Source: Vandiemenella viatica (lineage: Eukaryota > Arthropoda > Insecta > Orthoptera > Morabidae). Taken from it: a stretch of 64,000 bases of DNA. A model generated the notes under the pieces. That model was not told the DNA's origin, did no database searches, and saw nothing but the letters and a program-made list of their open reading frames with translations. The first letter of the stretch is position 1. Every line of letters starts with the position of its first letter. Shown here in pieces: positions 36,935 to 47,509 of the stretch. The position numbers and the translations under genes are program-made. The DNA lies in contig CM061920.1 of NCBI GenBank assembly GCA_031002005.1, positions 104,529,447-104,593,446 of the forward strand. Reading direction: 5' to 3'.

Positions 36935-37480
36935 CTCGACTGGCTTGATGCTGCACTTCATATCCCATCCTGACATAACCTCTTTATTTCAATATATAAC
37001 TTAATAGTTCAATCTGTGTCTTCCTCTGCAGATTCTTCCCTCCACTAATTAGCCAATCTCCTATTCCTTAAAACGAGCCACACTGCCCTGTCTGTTCATT
37101 CAGTGACTTTCAGAAACTAATTTTCTTCCCTGTCGATTTAAAAACACGTTCATGACGTACTTTATCTATCCACTAAATTTCTAGCATCGTTCGATAGCAC
37201 CTCAATTCGAATGCTTCAATTTTCCTTCCGTCCAGTATTCCTTAAGCACATGCTTTAGAACCATGAGGTGTGCCCTATACATATAGTTTTAAAAAAGTTT
37301 TTTTTTTGAGTCGTTGATCAATATGTAAACTCAAATATTTCTTTACGCTGGTGCTATTCTGCTTTTGACACCATAACTTCCAGTAGAAGTTTGACTGTAT
37401 CGCCTTTATCATTCTCTTACATTAGACTTCCTTCCGCTTCCAGGTTAATACTACTGACGTTCCAGACATCTGTAACAAGT
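36935..37480 (-). mobile_element. RTE-like LINE 3' fragment
   Basis: The plus-strand order of 'gactggcttgatgctgcact', 'ccactaattagccaatctcc', 'cgaatgcttcaattttcc' and 'gtgctattctgcttttgac' corresponds, on the minus strand, to the 3' part of an insect non-LTR element. Its protein contains the 'LYGSETWTL...EAFEMWCWRRML' block. The same block is seen better at 42440-42700, where it reads ALYGSETWTLGIPERRKIEA. The fragment is heavily mutated and not translatable. Clade assignment (RTE-like) is from memory of similar insect repeats. Confidence 0.55.
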
Positions 37481-37850
37481 ATAAATGTTTAGGTAATTAG
37501 TTAATACATCAAATAAAGTACACAGGTATAAGCTAATAACCTATTACGACAGTGGTGGCGTTTTGTCACAGATTGAGTGTGGTTCATTGGCTGCTAAAGG
37601 AGATAATTGACCAAATTTCAGTAAATTATATTGTTTTATTGCGTTCCGCCATGCTCTATCTACCTTCAAGATACAGATTCACACGTCAGTCTAGAAGATA
37701 GTTTTCCCTCTTCATACTAATTGTTTGTTGGCGTATGTATGAATGCTATGTGACATGCCTCAAGGGTACAATCGTGGCATTCTACAGCCTTTTTTATCGT
37801 TTTTGGCAATACGATTCATGTTTAACGTATACGTTAATAGAACTTGATGA
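37481..37850. other. No gene recognised
   Basis: AT-rich spacer. Confidence 0.5.
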
Positions 37851-38285
37851 TTGTTGGTAAATAACTCGACCAGCGCAGAATATCTGACGTGGGTTGCGCT
37901 GCTTTATGGCAACTCAGCTGTGACTCCCGAGGTCTTATACATCTTGCTGCCTACAGGTCTGAAATGGACTGGGCTCATTCAAAATTATTTTACCTCCCTT
38001 GTAACACTCAAATCCCTACGCTGGAGATCATATACTGTACATACCTTCGTCACACTTGACATTCCCCGAGAGAATCTTTGTTGTTTTGTGGATGTCCTAG
38101 TGCAAAGCTTTCGTGAACAAATTAGCTTACTTGCCCGCTGCATCCGTAGACCTGTAGGAAGCCCACGTTTACCTTGGTGGCTGAATTTATTTGCGACTTA
38201 TTGTATCAGCGTACTATCTGACCTGCTAGAATTGCCTGTCGGGGAATACTTCACAGTCCTCTATGGACCCTCATTGCGTCGTTGA
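37851..38285 (+). other. 144-codon open frame, possibly retroelement-derived
   Basis: The longest clean plus-strand frame in its neighbourhood, in sequence of slightly higher GC than the flanks. Around residues 96-112 it reads RCIRRPVGSPRLPWWLN. This loosely resembles the 'P..WW...L' linker between endonuclease and reverse transcriptase of R1/I-type LINEs. No catalytic motif is present on either side. It could be a decayed LINE linker or chance. Confidence 0.25.
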
Positions 38286-41210
38286 TATTACTGCGGTCCG
38301 TATCTAGACCTACCATCGTCGATCCCTGCTGGTGCAGTTTTTCAAGAAATGATACGTGCCCGTAATAACTGAATTTATCGGACTAACTAAACCTTACTAA
38401 AGTGTACGATCAGATTCCCGTTATGAACTACGTACACGTGCTGTGAGAAAGAATTATTTGCGACTCTGTCTTCGGCGGGGAAATTCCATTCTATCAGTTA
38501 CGAAGTAAATGTTAATTTGCAATTTATTTAATGAATTATCAAATGACAACAATGATTGCTATTCCAATAAAATCAAATTAACATTGTATTAACGTCATTT
38601 ACCACGTCTCCTTTCATTTTGAACAATGTACAAGTACAATGTAAATAGTGAGTGTGGTCACGGATCTAGAATAGTTACTGTATTTTGGGTCAGAGGTGAT
38701 GTCTGCTTTACCTGATGTGGCTAAAGTAAGAACTTTAATTTTTAAACAAAATTCAGAGTAATAAATAACCACCCACACTTTTCAGTCGCAAAGTTTTACT
38801 ATATGTTTTTAACTTAATTCACATACGAACTTAAATTTTCCCGTTAAATTCAGCGTAATAAAAACTCACCCACCTTATTCCACGTTTTTCAGTAGTTAAG
38901 TTTTAAAAATATATTTTAAACTAAAGCGACTTATTTAATTTAAAATTAAATGCTACTTTATGAAAGTATTCTGGTAATTTATTTCTTTTCATTTGCGTAA
39001 CTATTAGGTTGCGCTTACCATCCGGAATTTGTAAAATAATCTCTGGCCACTATTTTTCTGGAAACGAAGGCCGGACGCGGGACATCACATTGTAACAGAC
39101 CAATAGCTATGGAGATGAACACGGGCGTTGGTGGACAGAATGAACACCAACTAAATTATACAGTAGCAGAAAACTAACCTAAACCAGTATATTACATTCG
39201 AGCTACGAGTATTAAGACATTACAAGATATCGAACAGTAAGATAATAACGCTGGAGGTGGGTAGTTTAGGCACTGGTTTGTGATATCTGTATATCTCTCG
39301 AATCTTGAACATGGTTTAACAATCGTAGGTGATTCAACGAAATTATCAAGACAACAAATAGTGATATTATTTGTATGCGAAATTTCACTTTATTTTACCT
39401 CTTAGTAAATATTTTTTGATTGACTATTAACCTTAATTACATTGACGTAAGGGTCACTTACGGGACATAGAACCTTTTGGTTTCAGGGGGCAATGATCTC
39501 TTCGTCGTATATTATCAATCATTTATATACAGCCGTAGACCTTTTTGCCTTTGTAGTGGGTGCGGCCGCACCCGACATAGGTGTAGTCCAGCATAATCCT
39601 ACTCCTCAGCTGTGATAGTGTTGAACAGCACAACCCACGTCCCCGGCCCATTCCATGTCAACGTTCGGTCTAGTACACCCAAACATAGAGGCAACATCAC
39701 CACGAACAACAGGGCCCAGCGTAGAATCAGAACCTTCACACTGAATCCATCCGAACAGAAATAGCACCTTCTCTCAGTATCTGCCAAAGCCAAAGAGCAC
39801 AATTTCCTCATCGTCGCTGACCGGGTCACATCGCGTTGCTGGCGTTTTCGTCTCCTTGAATCTTGATAACCAGCCGCGTCTTCCACGACTGAACATGTGG
39901 AGGGAAAATACATCACAATTTAATTTCTTAAACTACTTCACGTCACGATATATTGGCTAAATTCATGACCATCAAGGTTGCAATTTACGTCGATTTAAAC
40001 ACTAGAAATTTATGGCATTAAACAATCTTTTTTATTATTTGAAAAGCAATTAAACTTCTGTCTTCCTTTATATCAAAGTATGTTGATTGGTATAGTCTGT
40101 TAAACTGTATTTTACTTTTGGGTGCATGCACCGAATCATTAATTTGTTCAAAAATTAAGTGTATGTTACATTTCTAATTCCTTTGCCTCGTGCTGCTTAG
40201 TTTGCAATACTCAGAAGATTCCGTTACTCGTGCTGGATGACAAGATATTGTACATCACGCTCGGTATGCACGATCTCGGTATCATGATTATCTCGCGATT
40301 GAGGTCAACGAGATTAATGGAAGATGGCTTGAGGGGGTAGAAGGCAATAATGGCTGCCAAACTTAGATGGCATCTGGGCATTAATTTTGATACTATCACC
40401 TAGTGTAATCAGAATTCTGCCATAATCAGATGAAGTCTCCTAATACTCTTTCTAAATCGAATATATCACTGTAGGACATTCGTAGTATCACGTATTTTAA
40501 GAATGTCAGTAAGTTCACTTAATACCGAATTAATAAGACTGGTTCAATTTTCCCAGGACTTTATTTAAATTATTACCTCTTTTTTGTAACAACTCAATCC
40601 ACACGTACATCCTTTTGCTGTTTTGCATTACGCGTTAAATGTTTAATCAAAAGCTGGGAGAAAATATTACTATATGTTTCCCATTAAAATAATTATGCAG
40701 AAGAAGAACTAATGCGTTAAATTGTCAATTGTAACGTCAAGCTTACTTCTGTGGTCGAAATTATCTTTGGTTATTGTGGTGGAAAGAAAATTAATTCAGG
40801 CAGATTTAATATTATTAACATTTTGTTTAAGCATACGCTTAATATACTTCATAATCCCTTACACAGTGTCGGATGATTCGTGTAAACAGATAAAAAATTC
40901 ATATGTATGAATGTTTTGTGTTAATTGTCATTCTTTAACTGTAATGTCAAATTAATTTTCATTATGAAATATCTTGTATGTAGCCACTGGTGATCCGTAG
41001 TTCATACTTCGTGCTTTGGAGACAGCAATGCCATCCATTACCGAGACACACAACTCTACAAATTACCGTCATTATTATTATTATATGTAACAGTATCCCA
41101 GAGATAACATACTCATATATTACAGATGGAAAGATCTATAATTGAAAAAATAATAATTTTGGGGTGTTTATAGATCATTTAATTGTTTTGTTGGTAAACA
41201 GGTAAATCAG
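38286..41210. other. No gene recognised; small palindrome at 39558
   Basis: AT-rich except 39540-39900. That part carries a 105-codon minus-strand frame (39599-39916) with an arginine-rich N-terminal part and one hydrophobic stretch (WALLFVVMLPLCLGVL). I recognise no family. The 16-bp palindrome GGGTGCGGCCGCACCC lies at 39558-39573. Confidence 0.45.
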
Positions 41211-41407
41211 GAAAAGATGACCATTAACACAAGCTGGCACTCAATTTCAGGCACAAGGGTGTGGGAAGATTCTCTTTTTTATGTAAAGGTGTCCGGGATT
41301 GGAATGAGTTACCAAGAGAAATGATGAATAATTTACCGAAAACGTTGAAAGAATTTAAAGATTAATTTTGTAGAGGGCAAATGTAGGTGAGTGCAGGATA
41401 GGGGGAA
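41211..41407 (+). mobile_element. LINE 3' end (C-terminus of a reverse transcriptase)
   Basis: The plus strand encodes 'RFSFLCKGV', 'DWNELPREMMNNLPKTLKEF' and then a stop. This is the F..R....WN.LP......S...FK ending typical of CR1/Jockey-like LINE proteins. Only this tail remains. The large inverted-repeat element at 41408-47503 is inserted about 40 bp after it, in what would be the 3' untranslated region. The sequence after 47503 appears to continue it. Confidence 0.6.
41402..41407 (+). repeat. Target-site duplication, left (GGGGAA)
   Basis: Identical to 47504-47509 and directly outside the terminal inverted repeat. G-rich sequence on both sides makes a chance match possible. Confidence 0.6.
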
Positions 41408-42436
41408 AGTAGTGTCTGAAGGGGGCTGTGAGCCCACTTTTTCCCCATGTATTTCTTATGGACGGGGCTGTGAGCCCACTTTTTCCCTTATGGACGGGGG
41501 AGTGAGCCCAGGACCACCCACGTCGCTCTGCCACGTGCCACTTCTTAACCTGACTTAGAGGTCATAAATGGGAATAATATGTAAATAAGGCCACGTGCCA
41601 CGCAGGTGTGCGCTCAAGTCGCCGTGCACGTGTACTGTGGACGCAGGTGTGCGCCTCTGCCACGTGTCACGTTGGTACGGGTCATAATTCGTCTAAATGG
41701 CTTTATTATTTATTTTTTCTACGCGGTCAGGGTACTAAACCTCAATTACATGGTCTTAGAATATTAATGCATTTGATTACGCTCGAAATGCAGTATAATA
41801 TTCACTTTTTATTTTTATTCTGGGGCCCTGGGCTCTATATTTTATAATAAGTATTACATATTTTAATTTGTACTAGTGGTGTGAGGTATCGATTAATATC
41901 TACATTTTCTCACTATTATAATGCCGTTTATTTCATTTAATTCCGAGTACCGGTTCCAAAGATACGATTTCTTAGAGTTAACAGAGATTTTTTTTATTAA
42001 ATCTTCGTTCCTACATCTCATTAGGAGGCGGGAACGCGAGGGTAGAACCAGTCGGCCCACAACACATAAAAAAAGCCGGATTGTGTGTCACCCCGCGGCA
42101 GGTTGCGGAGAGGCGCAAAAAAACACCTTTTAAGAAACTCGTTTCCTTACACAAGACTTTTAAAAATCGCTTTGTCAGTCTAATTCATATGCACTACGAT
42201 CTGGAGTGTAATGTCCGCTGTCCCCCGATCACAGTCCACATTAACATGTAATTCAAACAGCTACCAATGGGACAATCATAATTTGTTTTTCGACGAATAA
42301 GGTATTTTTTAATACATATCTCTTTATGCGTCTGTCACCGTATCAATGACAGCGTGCCTTGAACATCGTGTATGAAGAGCATTTATTCATTCGTACTGAA
42401 AATACTCTTATGATAAAAAGTACTGTACAATTCAGC

Positions 42437-42700
42437 ATTCTTCTGCAGCACCACATTTCAAATGCTTCAATTTTCCTTCTTTCCGGTTCTTTCCGGTATT
42501 CCTAAAGTCCATGTTTCGCACCATAAAGTGCTTTGCTCCACACATAGAGTATTAAAAGTCTTTTCTAATTCCCAGATCAATATTTGAAACTAAAAGATTT
42601 CTCTTTTTCATGAAGGCTGTTTTTGCTAGTGCTATTCTGCTTTTAACCTCATTTTTGCTTCGGCCATCGGTTGTAATTTTTCTTCCTACCGTAAGTAACA
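42437..42700 (-). mobile_element. RTE-like LINE fragment nested in left arm
   Basis: The minus strand encodes the block ALYGSETWTLGIPERRK...EAFEMWCCRRML in pieces: the left-arm copy has an extra 'ggttctttcc' and lacks a few bases in 'SETW'. The same fragment lies in the right arm at about 46285-46510. A second, shorter copy lies at 43133-43260. Confidence 0.6.
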
Positions 42701-42744
42701 GAATTCACTTACTTCTCAAATTGTATTCGATCCTATTTTTTTTT

Positions 42745-42769
42745 TATATATATATATATATATATATTT
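42745..42769. repeat. (TA)n microsatellite in left arm
   Basis: About twelve TA units. The corresponding site in the right arm (about 46190) is short and A-rich instead, an arm-specific difference. Confidence 0.85.
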
Positions 42770-42811
42770 AATCTACTAGTATAGGTATCATTTCTGCTAC
42801 ATTTCGTCGAA

Positions 42812-42975
42812 CGTGGTGTTGAACCGGCTAACGTTCTGTCTTCACATTCGAGAGGACAGCGGTTTGAATCCCTCTCCGGGCATCCAGAATTCGGTTTTTC
42901 CATGGTTTCCTCAAATCACTCCAGGCGAATGCAGGGATGCTTCCTTCAAAAGGCCAGGGATAGACTACAACCTTT
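42812..42975 (+). mobile_element. SINE (family S1) nested in left arm
   Basis: Head 'gaaccggctaacgttctg', B-box-like GGTTTGAATCCC near 42861, body 'CCAAATCACTCCAGGCGAAT'-like near 42910. The right arm carries the same copy in mirror orientation (about 45990-46140). Confidence 0.8.
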
Positions 42976-43132
42976 CCTCACGCCGTTTTAAACTGATGCT
43001 TGTCTTTGCGTGTCACTGGTTTGATTTTATCTTATGTATATATTATTATCTTGGACTAGTTACTTCTTTCCTCACCAATCATTTCCAAAGCTCATTCATT
43101 TCTTACTTTGTCTCTGCACTTAATTTTTCAGC

Positions 43133-43262
43133 ATTCTTCTGCAGCACCACATTCCAAATGCTTCAATTTTCCTTCTTTCCGGTATTCCTAAAGTCCATGT
43201 TTCGCTACCATAAAGTGCTGTGCTCCACGAATATCGATTTAAGGTATCAACGAAACGGCTGA
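43133..43262 (-). mobile_element. Second RTE-like LINE fragment in left arm
   Basis: Repeats 'cattcttctgcagcaccaca' and the following 'ttcaattttccttctttcc' of 42437. On the minus strand it encodes ALYGSETWTLGIPERRKIEA. It is mirrored at about 45712-45835 in the right arm. Confidence 0.6.
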
Positions 43263-43735
43263 TTTCAGTTATACGTCTCACAAATTGTACATTAGCATAG
43301 GCTATTACGTTTTATACCGGTAAATACTATATTACTAAGAAAATATGATCACACGATCAGATACAGGAGTTAAATGAATTCGGTATTGGGGACTTAGTGC
43401 ATGCCTGTTGTTTCTGAGTGGGGTGTCTGTATTATACGAGGTGGGAGGCACCAGCTGCTGCAACTCATCATTGAAGGGAAATGTGTCACTCCCCACGTAT
43501 TTCCTTAAAAAAGGTGTGAAAAAAATGATTAAAATACCTGAAGCCACAAAAATTCCATAAATATAGTAGAAGTTGGAAAAAATTTATTTCACTTCACTAA
43601 AAAGTCACGATTTACATCTGCCTGCATTACACAGCAAAGTGGCATCTTTATGAAGTGTATTCATCACTGAAATGGACTAAAGAAAAGCGTGATATCTGTG
43701 TAAATTGCGTGTTCGGCTGATAAGGCAGTCTCCGG

Positions 43736-43756
43736 GAAGAAGAAGAAGAAGAAGAA
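43736..43756. repeat. (GAA)n microsatellite
   Basis: Six to seven GAA units at the inner edge of the left arm. Confidence 0.9.
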
Positions 43757-43777
43757 AAAGAATTATAACTGGACAGA

Positions 43778-43825
43778 TGTGTTAGGTCAGTATTACGAGC
43801 GAGCGCGTAATACTGACCTAACACA
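43778..43825. repeat. Perfect hairpin, 20-bp stem, 8-nt loop
   Basis: Arms TGTGTTAGGTCAGTATTACG (43778-43797) and its exact reverse complement (43806-43825) around the loop AGCGAGCG. It lies about 70 bp inside the centre of the large inverted element. Confidence 0.9.
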
Positions 43826-45711
43826 ATGTAACAAGTTGGGTATGCTTAACAAATCTTACCTACAATAACGTCAAATACTGCTAGGGTGTGATGGTTGATT
43901 AACTAAAACTGGGGTTAAACTCTAGTGTATCCCACACTCATTACATAAAGTTGTAGCTTCACACGCGCCTCCGTAACATGCTGGGCTTGCATAGCATGAT
44001 ACACCTGCAATAACCTCAACTACTGCTAGCTTACACTAACTTATCCTACCTTCATTAGATGAAATATACGTTTCACAAGCGATATTGAGTAAATCGTGTG
44101 CATAACTGTAACACCCCCATCGAGATTTAAGTTAGTCATACTCAATGTGCCAAGCTACAGAAAACTGAGTTATTGTTAAGATGTAGTGTACTAACCTAAC
44201 TTACCCCAAATTGTCATACATCCTATATTCACCGGAGTTTAATTAAATTTACTGATGATAGCGGTTTTAGCTATGTCTTGTGTGTTAATGTGCCTGATAT
44301 GTTCTGTTACGCCTTGGATCGTATACATTCAGTGCTATGATGCTCATATTTGATGTTTCAATCCCATGCGCACACTATCATGATGGAAAGGTGGTATGTG
44401 TGGAAAATATGCATCACATAGATTTCCTAACATGATAGAATTGGTACAGCACTTTTTTTATTATAAGCCTATTTTCAGTATGAATGAATAAATGCGATTT
44501 TAAAACGCTTGGCCCAAGGGATCGTGTTTTTAAGGCCCAAGCCACTTCGGTATGGTGAAGAACCTTAGGAATTCCAAGTCTCAACGATGTCATCAGAACA
44601 ACACTGTGATAACTAGTGCACGTGACTATAGCCCTACCCCAAATTATTTCCGTGGTCTGATGCAATATAACAACGCACAGTTCACCTACCTAACCAAAGC
44701 TAAGGACTTTTTAATGGAAGGTGGGTAAAAATATTCTGTCTTAAGATTTTTCTATATTTGATGAAACCTTTTTTAACTCTGTTGAGGACGTGATTTGGTC
44801 TATGTGTGTTGATGTTACGTTGCTGTGTGCGTGTGTAAGGTTATTTGCGGAGAGGTTTCTGCGCGTGTTGCAGAATTCATCCTGATCATTGATTTTGGAA
44901 ATATCTCTTCGAAGGATGCCCGGTGCACTCTTCAAAAAATTGAAAAGTGATACATTAGAATCATGTTAAAAAGTGTGCAGATAATATACGATATGAGCTC
45001 CGAGCGGATTCAGAAGTATGCTATGTTCTGATTCTGTACTTGAAATTTAATGGCCGTAGAAAAACACGAAATGCCTCTCAGAAATCTTGGTGGTTTTTAA
45101 CGGTATTGTCGGTCCTTCGTGCATGTAATGATATGTGACTTGCATTCAGTATCTTCGTTGTACATTTGGTGTGTGTTTTAATATTTTTTATGTATCTTGG
45201 TGTACTATGTGTCTATGCCTTGTAGTGTGTACAGCATACTTGCATAATTTACACAGATATCACGCTTTTCTTTAGTCCATTTCAGTGATGAATACACTTA
45301 ATAAAGATGCAACTTTGCTGCGTAATTCAGGCAGATGTAAATCGTGACTTTTTAGTGAAGTGAAATAAATAAATTTTTTCCAACTTCTACTATATTTATG
45401 GAATTTTTGTGGCTTCAGGTATTTTAATCATTTTTTTCACACCTTTTTTAAGGAAATACGTGGGGAGTGACACATTTCCCTTCAATGATGAGTTGCAGCG
45501 GCTGGTGCCTCCCATCTCGTATAATACAGACACCCCACTCAGAAACAATAGGCATGCACTAAGTCCCCAATACCGAATTCATTTAACTCCTGTATCTGAT
45601 CGTGTGATCATATTTTCTTAGTAATATAGTATTTACCGGTATAAACCGTAATAGCCTATGCTAATGTAGAATTTGTGAGACGTATAACTGAAATCAGCCG
45701 TTTCGTTGAAA

Positions 45712-45835
45712 CCTTAAATCGATATTCGTGGAGCACAGCACTGTATGGTAGCGAAACATGGACTTTAGGAATACCGGAAAGAAGGAAAATTTGGAAGCAT
45801 TTGGAATGTGGTGCTGCAGAAGAATGCTGAAAATT
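45712..45835 (+). mobile_element. RTE-like LINE fragment in right arm (inner)
   Basis: The plus strand encodes 'TALYGSETWTLGIPERRK', after which an indel shifts the frame. Mirror of 43133-43262. Confidence 0.6.
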
Positions 45836-45989
45836 AAGTGCAGAGACAAAGTAAGAAATGAATGAGCTTTGGAAATGATTGGTGAGGAAAGAAGTAACAA
45901 GTCCAAGATAATAATATATACATAAGATAAAATCAAACCAGTGACACGCAAAGACAAGCATCAGTTTAAAACGGCGTGAGGAAAGGTTG

Positions 45990-46145
45990 TAGTCTATCCC
46001 TGGCCTTTTGAAGGAAGCATCCCTGCATTCGCCTGGAGTGATTTGAGGAAACCATGGAAAACCGAATTCTGGATGCCCGGAGAGGGATTCAAACCGCTGT
46101 CCTCTCGAATGTGAGGACAGAACGTTAGCCGGTTCAACACCACGT
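45990..46145 (-). mobile_element. SINE (family S1) nested in right arm
   Basis: Mirror of the copy at 42812-42975, with B-box-like GGTTTGAATCCC on the minus strand. Confidence 0.8.
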
Positions 46146-46284
46146 TCGACGAAATGTAGCAGAAATGATACCTATACTAGTAGATTAAATATATAAATAA
46201 AAAAAAAATAGGATCGAATACAATTTGAGAAGTAAGTGAATTCTGTTACTTACGGTAGGAAGAAAAATTACAACCGATGGCCGA

Positions 46285-46510
46285 AGCAAAAATGAGGTTA
46301 AAAGCAGAATAGCACTAGCAAAAACAGCCTTCATGAAAAAGAGAAATCTTTTAGTTTCAAATATTGATCTGGGAATTAGAAAAGACTTTTTAATACTCTA
46401 TGTGTGTGGAGCAAAGCACTTTATGGTAGCGAAACATGGACTTTAGGAATACCGGAAAGAAGGAAAATTGAAGCATTTGAAATGTGGTGCTGCAGAAGAA
46501 TGCTGAATTG
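46285..46510 (+). mobile_element. RTE-like LINE fragment in right arm (outer)
   Basis: The plus strand (46404 onwards) encodes WSKALYGSETWTLGIPERRK and continues EAFEMWCCRRMLN without interruption, so it is better preserved than its left-arm mirror at 42437-42700. Preceding bases carry a 'rslakTAFmKKRnLL'-type block, as in RTE-like proteins. Confidence 0.65.
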
Positions 46511-47503
46511 TACAGTACTTTTTATCATAAGAGTATTTTCAGTACGAATGAATAAATGCTCTTCATACACGATGTTCAAGGCACGCTGTCATTGATACGG
46601 TGACAGACGCATAAAGAGATATGTATTAAAAAATACCTTATTCGTCGAAAAACAAATTATGATTGTCCCATTGGTAGCTGTTTGAATTACATGTTAATGT
46701 GGACTGTGATCGGGGGACAGCGGACATTACACTCCAGATCGTAGTGCATATGAATTAGACTGACAAAGCGATTTTTAAAAGTCTGGTGTAAGGAAACGAG
46801 TTTCTTAGAAGGTGTTTTTTCCCTCTCCGCAACCTGCCGCGGGGTGATACACAATCCGGCTTTTTTGTGTTGTGGGCCGACTGGTTCTTCCCTCGCGTTC
46901 CCGCCTCCTAATGAGATGTAGGAACGAAGATTTAATAAAAAAAATCTCTGTTAACTCTAAGAAATCGTATCTTTGGAACCGGTACTCGGAATTAAATGAA
47001 ATAAACGGCATTATAATAGTGAGAAAATGTAGATATTAATCGATACCTCACACCACTAGTACAAATTAAAATATGTAATACTTATTATAAAATATAGAAC
47101 CCAGGGCCCCAGAATAAAAATAAAAAGTGAATATTATACTGCATTTCGAGCGTAATCAAATGCATTAATATTCTAAGACCATGTAATTGAGGTTTAGTAC
47201 CCTGACCGCGTAGAAAAAATAAATAATAAAGCCATTTAGACGAATTATGACCCGTACCAATGTGGCACGTGGCAGAGGCGCACACCTGCGTCCACAGTAC
47301 ACGTGCACGGCGACTTGAGCGCACACCTGCGTGGCACGTGGCCTTATTTACATATTATTCCCATTTATGACCTCTAAGTCAGTTTAAGAAGTGGCACGTG
47401 GCAGAGCGCGCACACCTGCGTCCGCTGCGACGTGGGTGGTCCTGAGCTTACTCCCCCGTCCATAAGGGAAAAAGTGGGCTCACAGCCCCCTTCAGACACT
47501 ACT

Positions 47504-47509
47504 GGGGAA
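47504..47509 (+). repeat. Target-site duplication, right (GGGGAA)
   Basis: Matches 41402-41407. See the large inverted-repeat element. Confidence 0.6.

Larger units (their letters stand above)
41408..43706 (+). repeat. Left arm of the large inverted repeat
   Basis: Reverse complement of 45246-47503. The outer 250 bp are rich in CACGTG and 'gcaggtgtgcgc' motifs. Near the terminus a unit containing 'ggggctgtgagcccactttt' occurs twice (about 41427 and 41466), but only once in the right arm. Two matching open frames (41921-42133 plus, 43335-43547 minus) have counterparts in the other arm. These follow from arm identity and are not evidence of genes. Confidence 0.9.
43707..45245. other. Centre of the inverted-repeat element
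   Basis: Single-copy sequence between the arms. It holds a (GAA)n run (43736-43756), a perfect 20-bp-stem hairpin (43778-43825), and short minus-strand open frames (44414-44665, 44741-44935) with no recognisable motif. No integrase, polymerase, protease or capsid motif was seen. Confidence 0.6.
41408..47503. mobile_element. 6.1-kb foldback element with 2.3-kb inverted arms
   Basis: The left end AGTAGTGTCTGAAGGGGG (41408) is mirrored exactly at the right end (47503). The direct repeat GGGGAA lies immediately outside both ends (41402-41407 and 47504-47509). Removing the element would leave a continuous LINE 3' region. The inverted arms are 41408-43706 and 45246-47503, closely similar with scattered substitutions and short indels. 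The centre is 43707-45245. A 6-bp target duplication, long terminal inverted repeats, AG-type termini and small tandem repeats near the ends match what I know of Polinton/Maverick elements. However, no Polinton gene is visible, so this would be a non-autonomous or eroded relative. A generic foldback element is the alternative. Both arms share nested SINE and LINE fragments. Confidence 0.75.
45246..47503 (-). repeat. Right arm of the large inverted repeat
   Basis: Mirror of 41408-43706. Relative to the left arm it lacks one terminal tandem unit but has an additional 'gcaggtgtgcgcg'-containing copy near 47405-47430. The outer end is 47503, followed by GGGGAA. Confidence 0.9.

Noticed and set aside
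41921..42133. Open frame conserved between both arms (with 46805-47011)
   Set aside because: The match follows from overall arm similarity. It includes insertions and differing termini and has no motif.
43335..43547. Second frame conserved between arms (with 45409-45621)
   Set aside because: It begins at GTG rather than ATG, has no motif, and is explained by arm identity.
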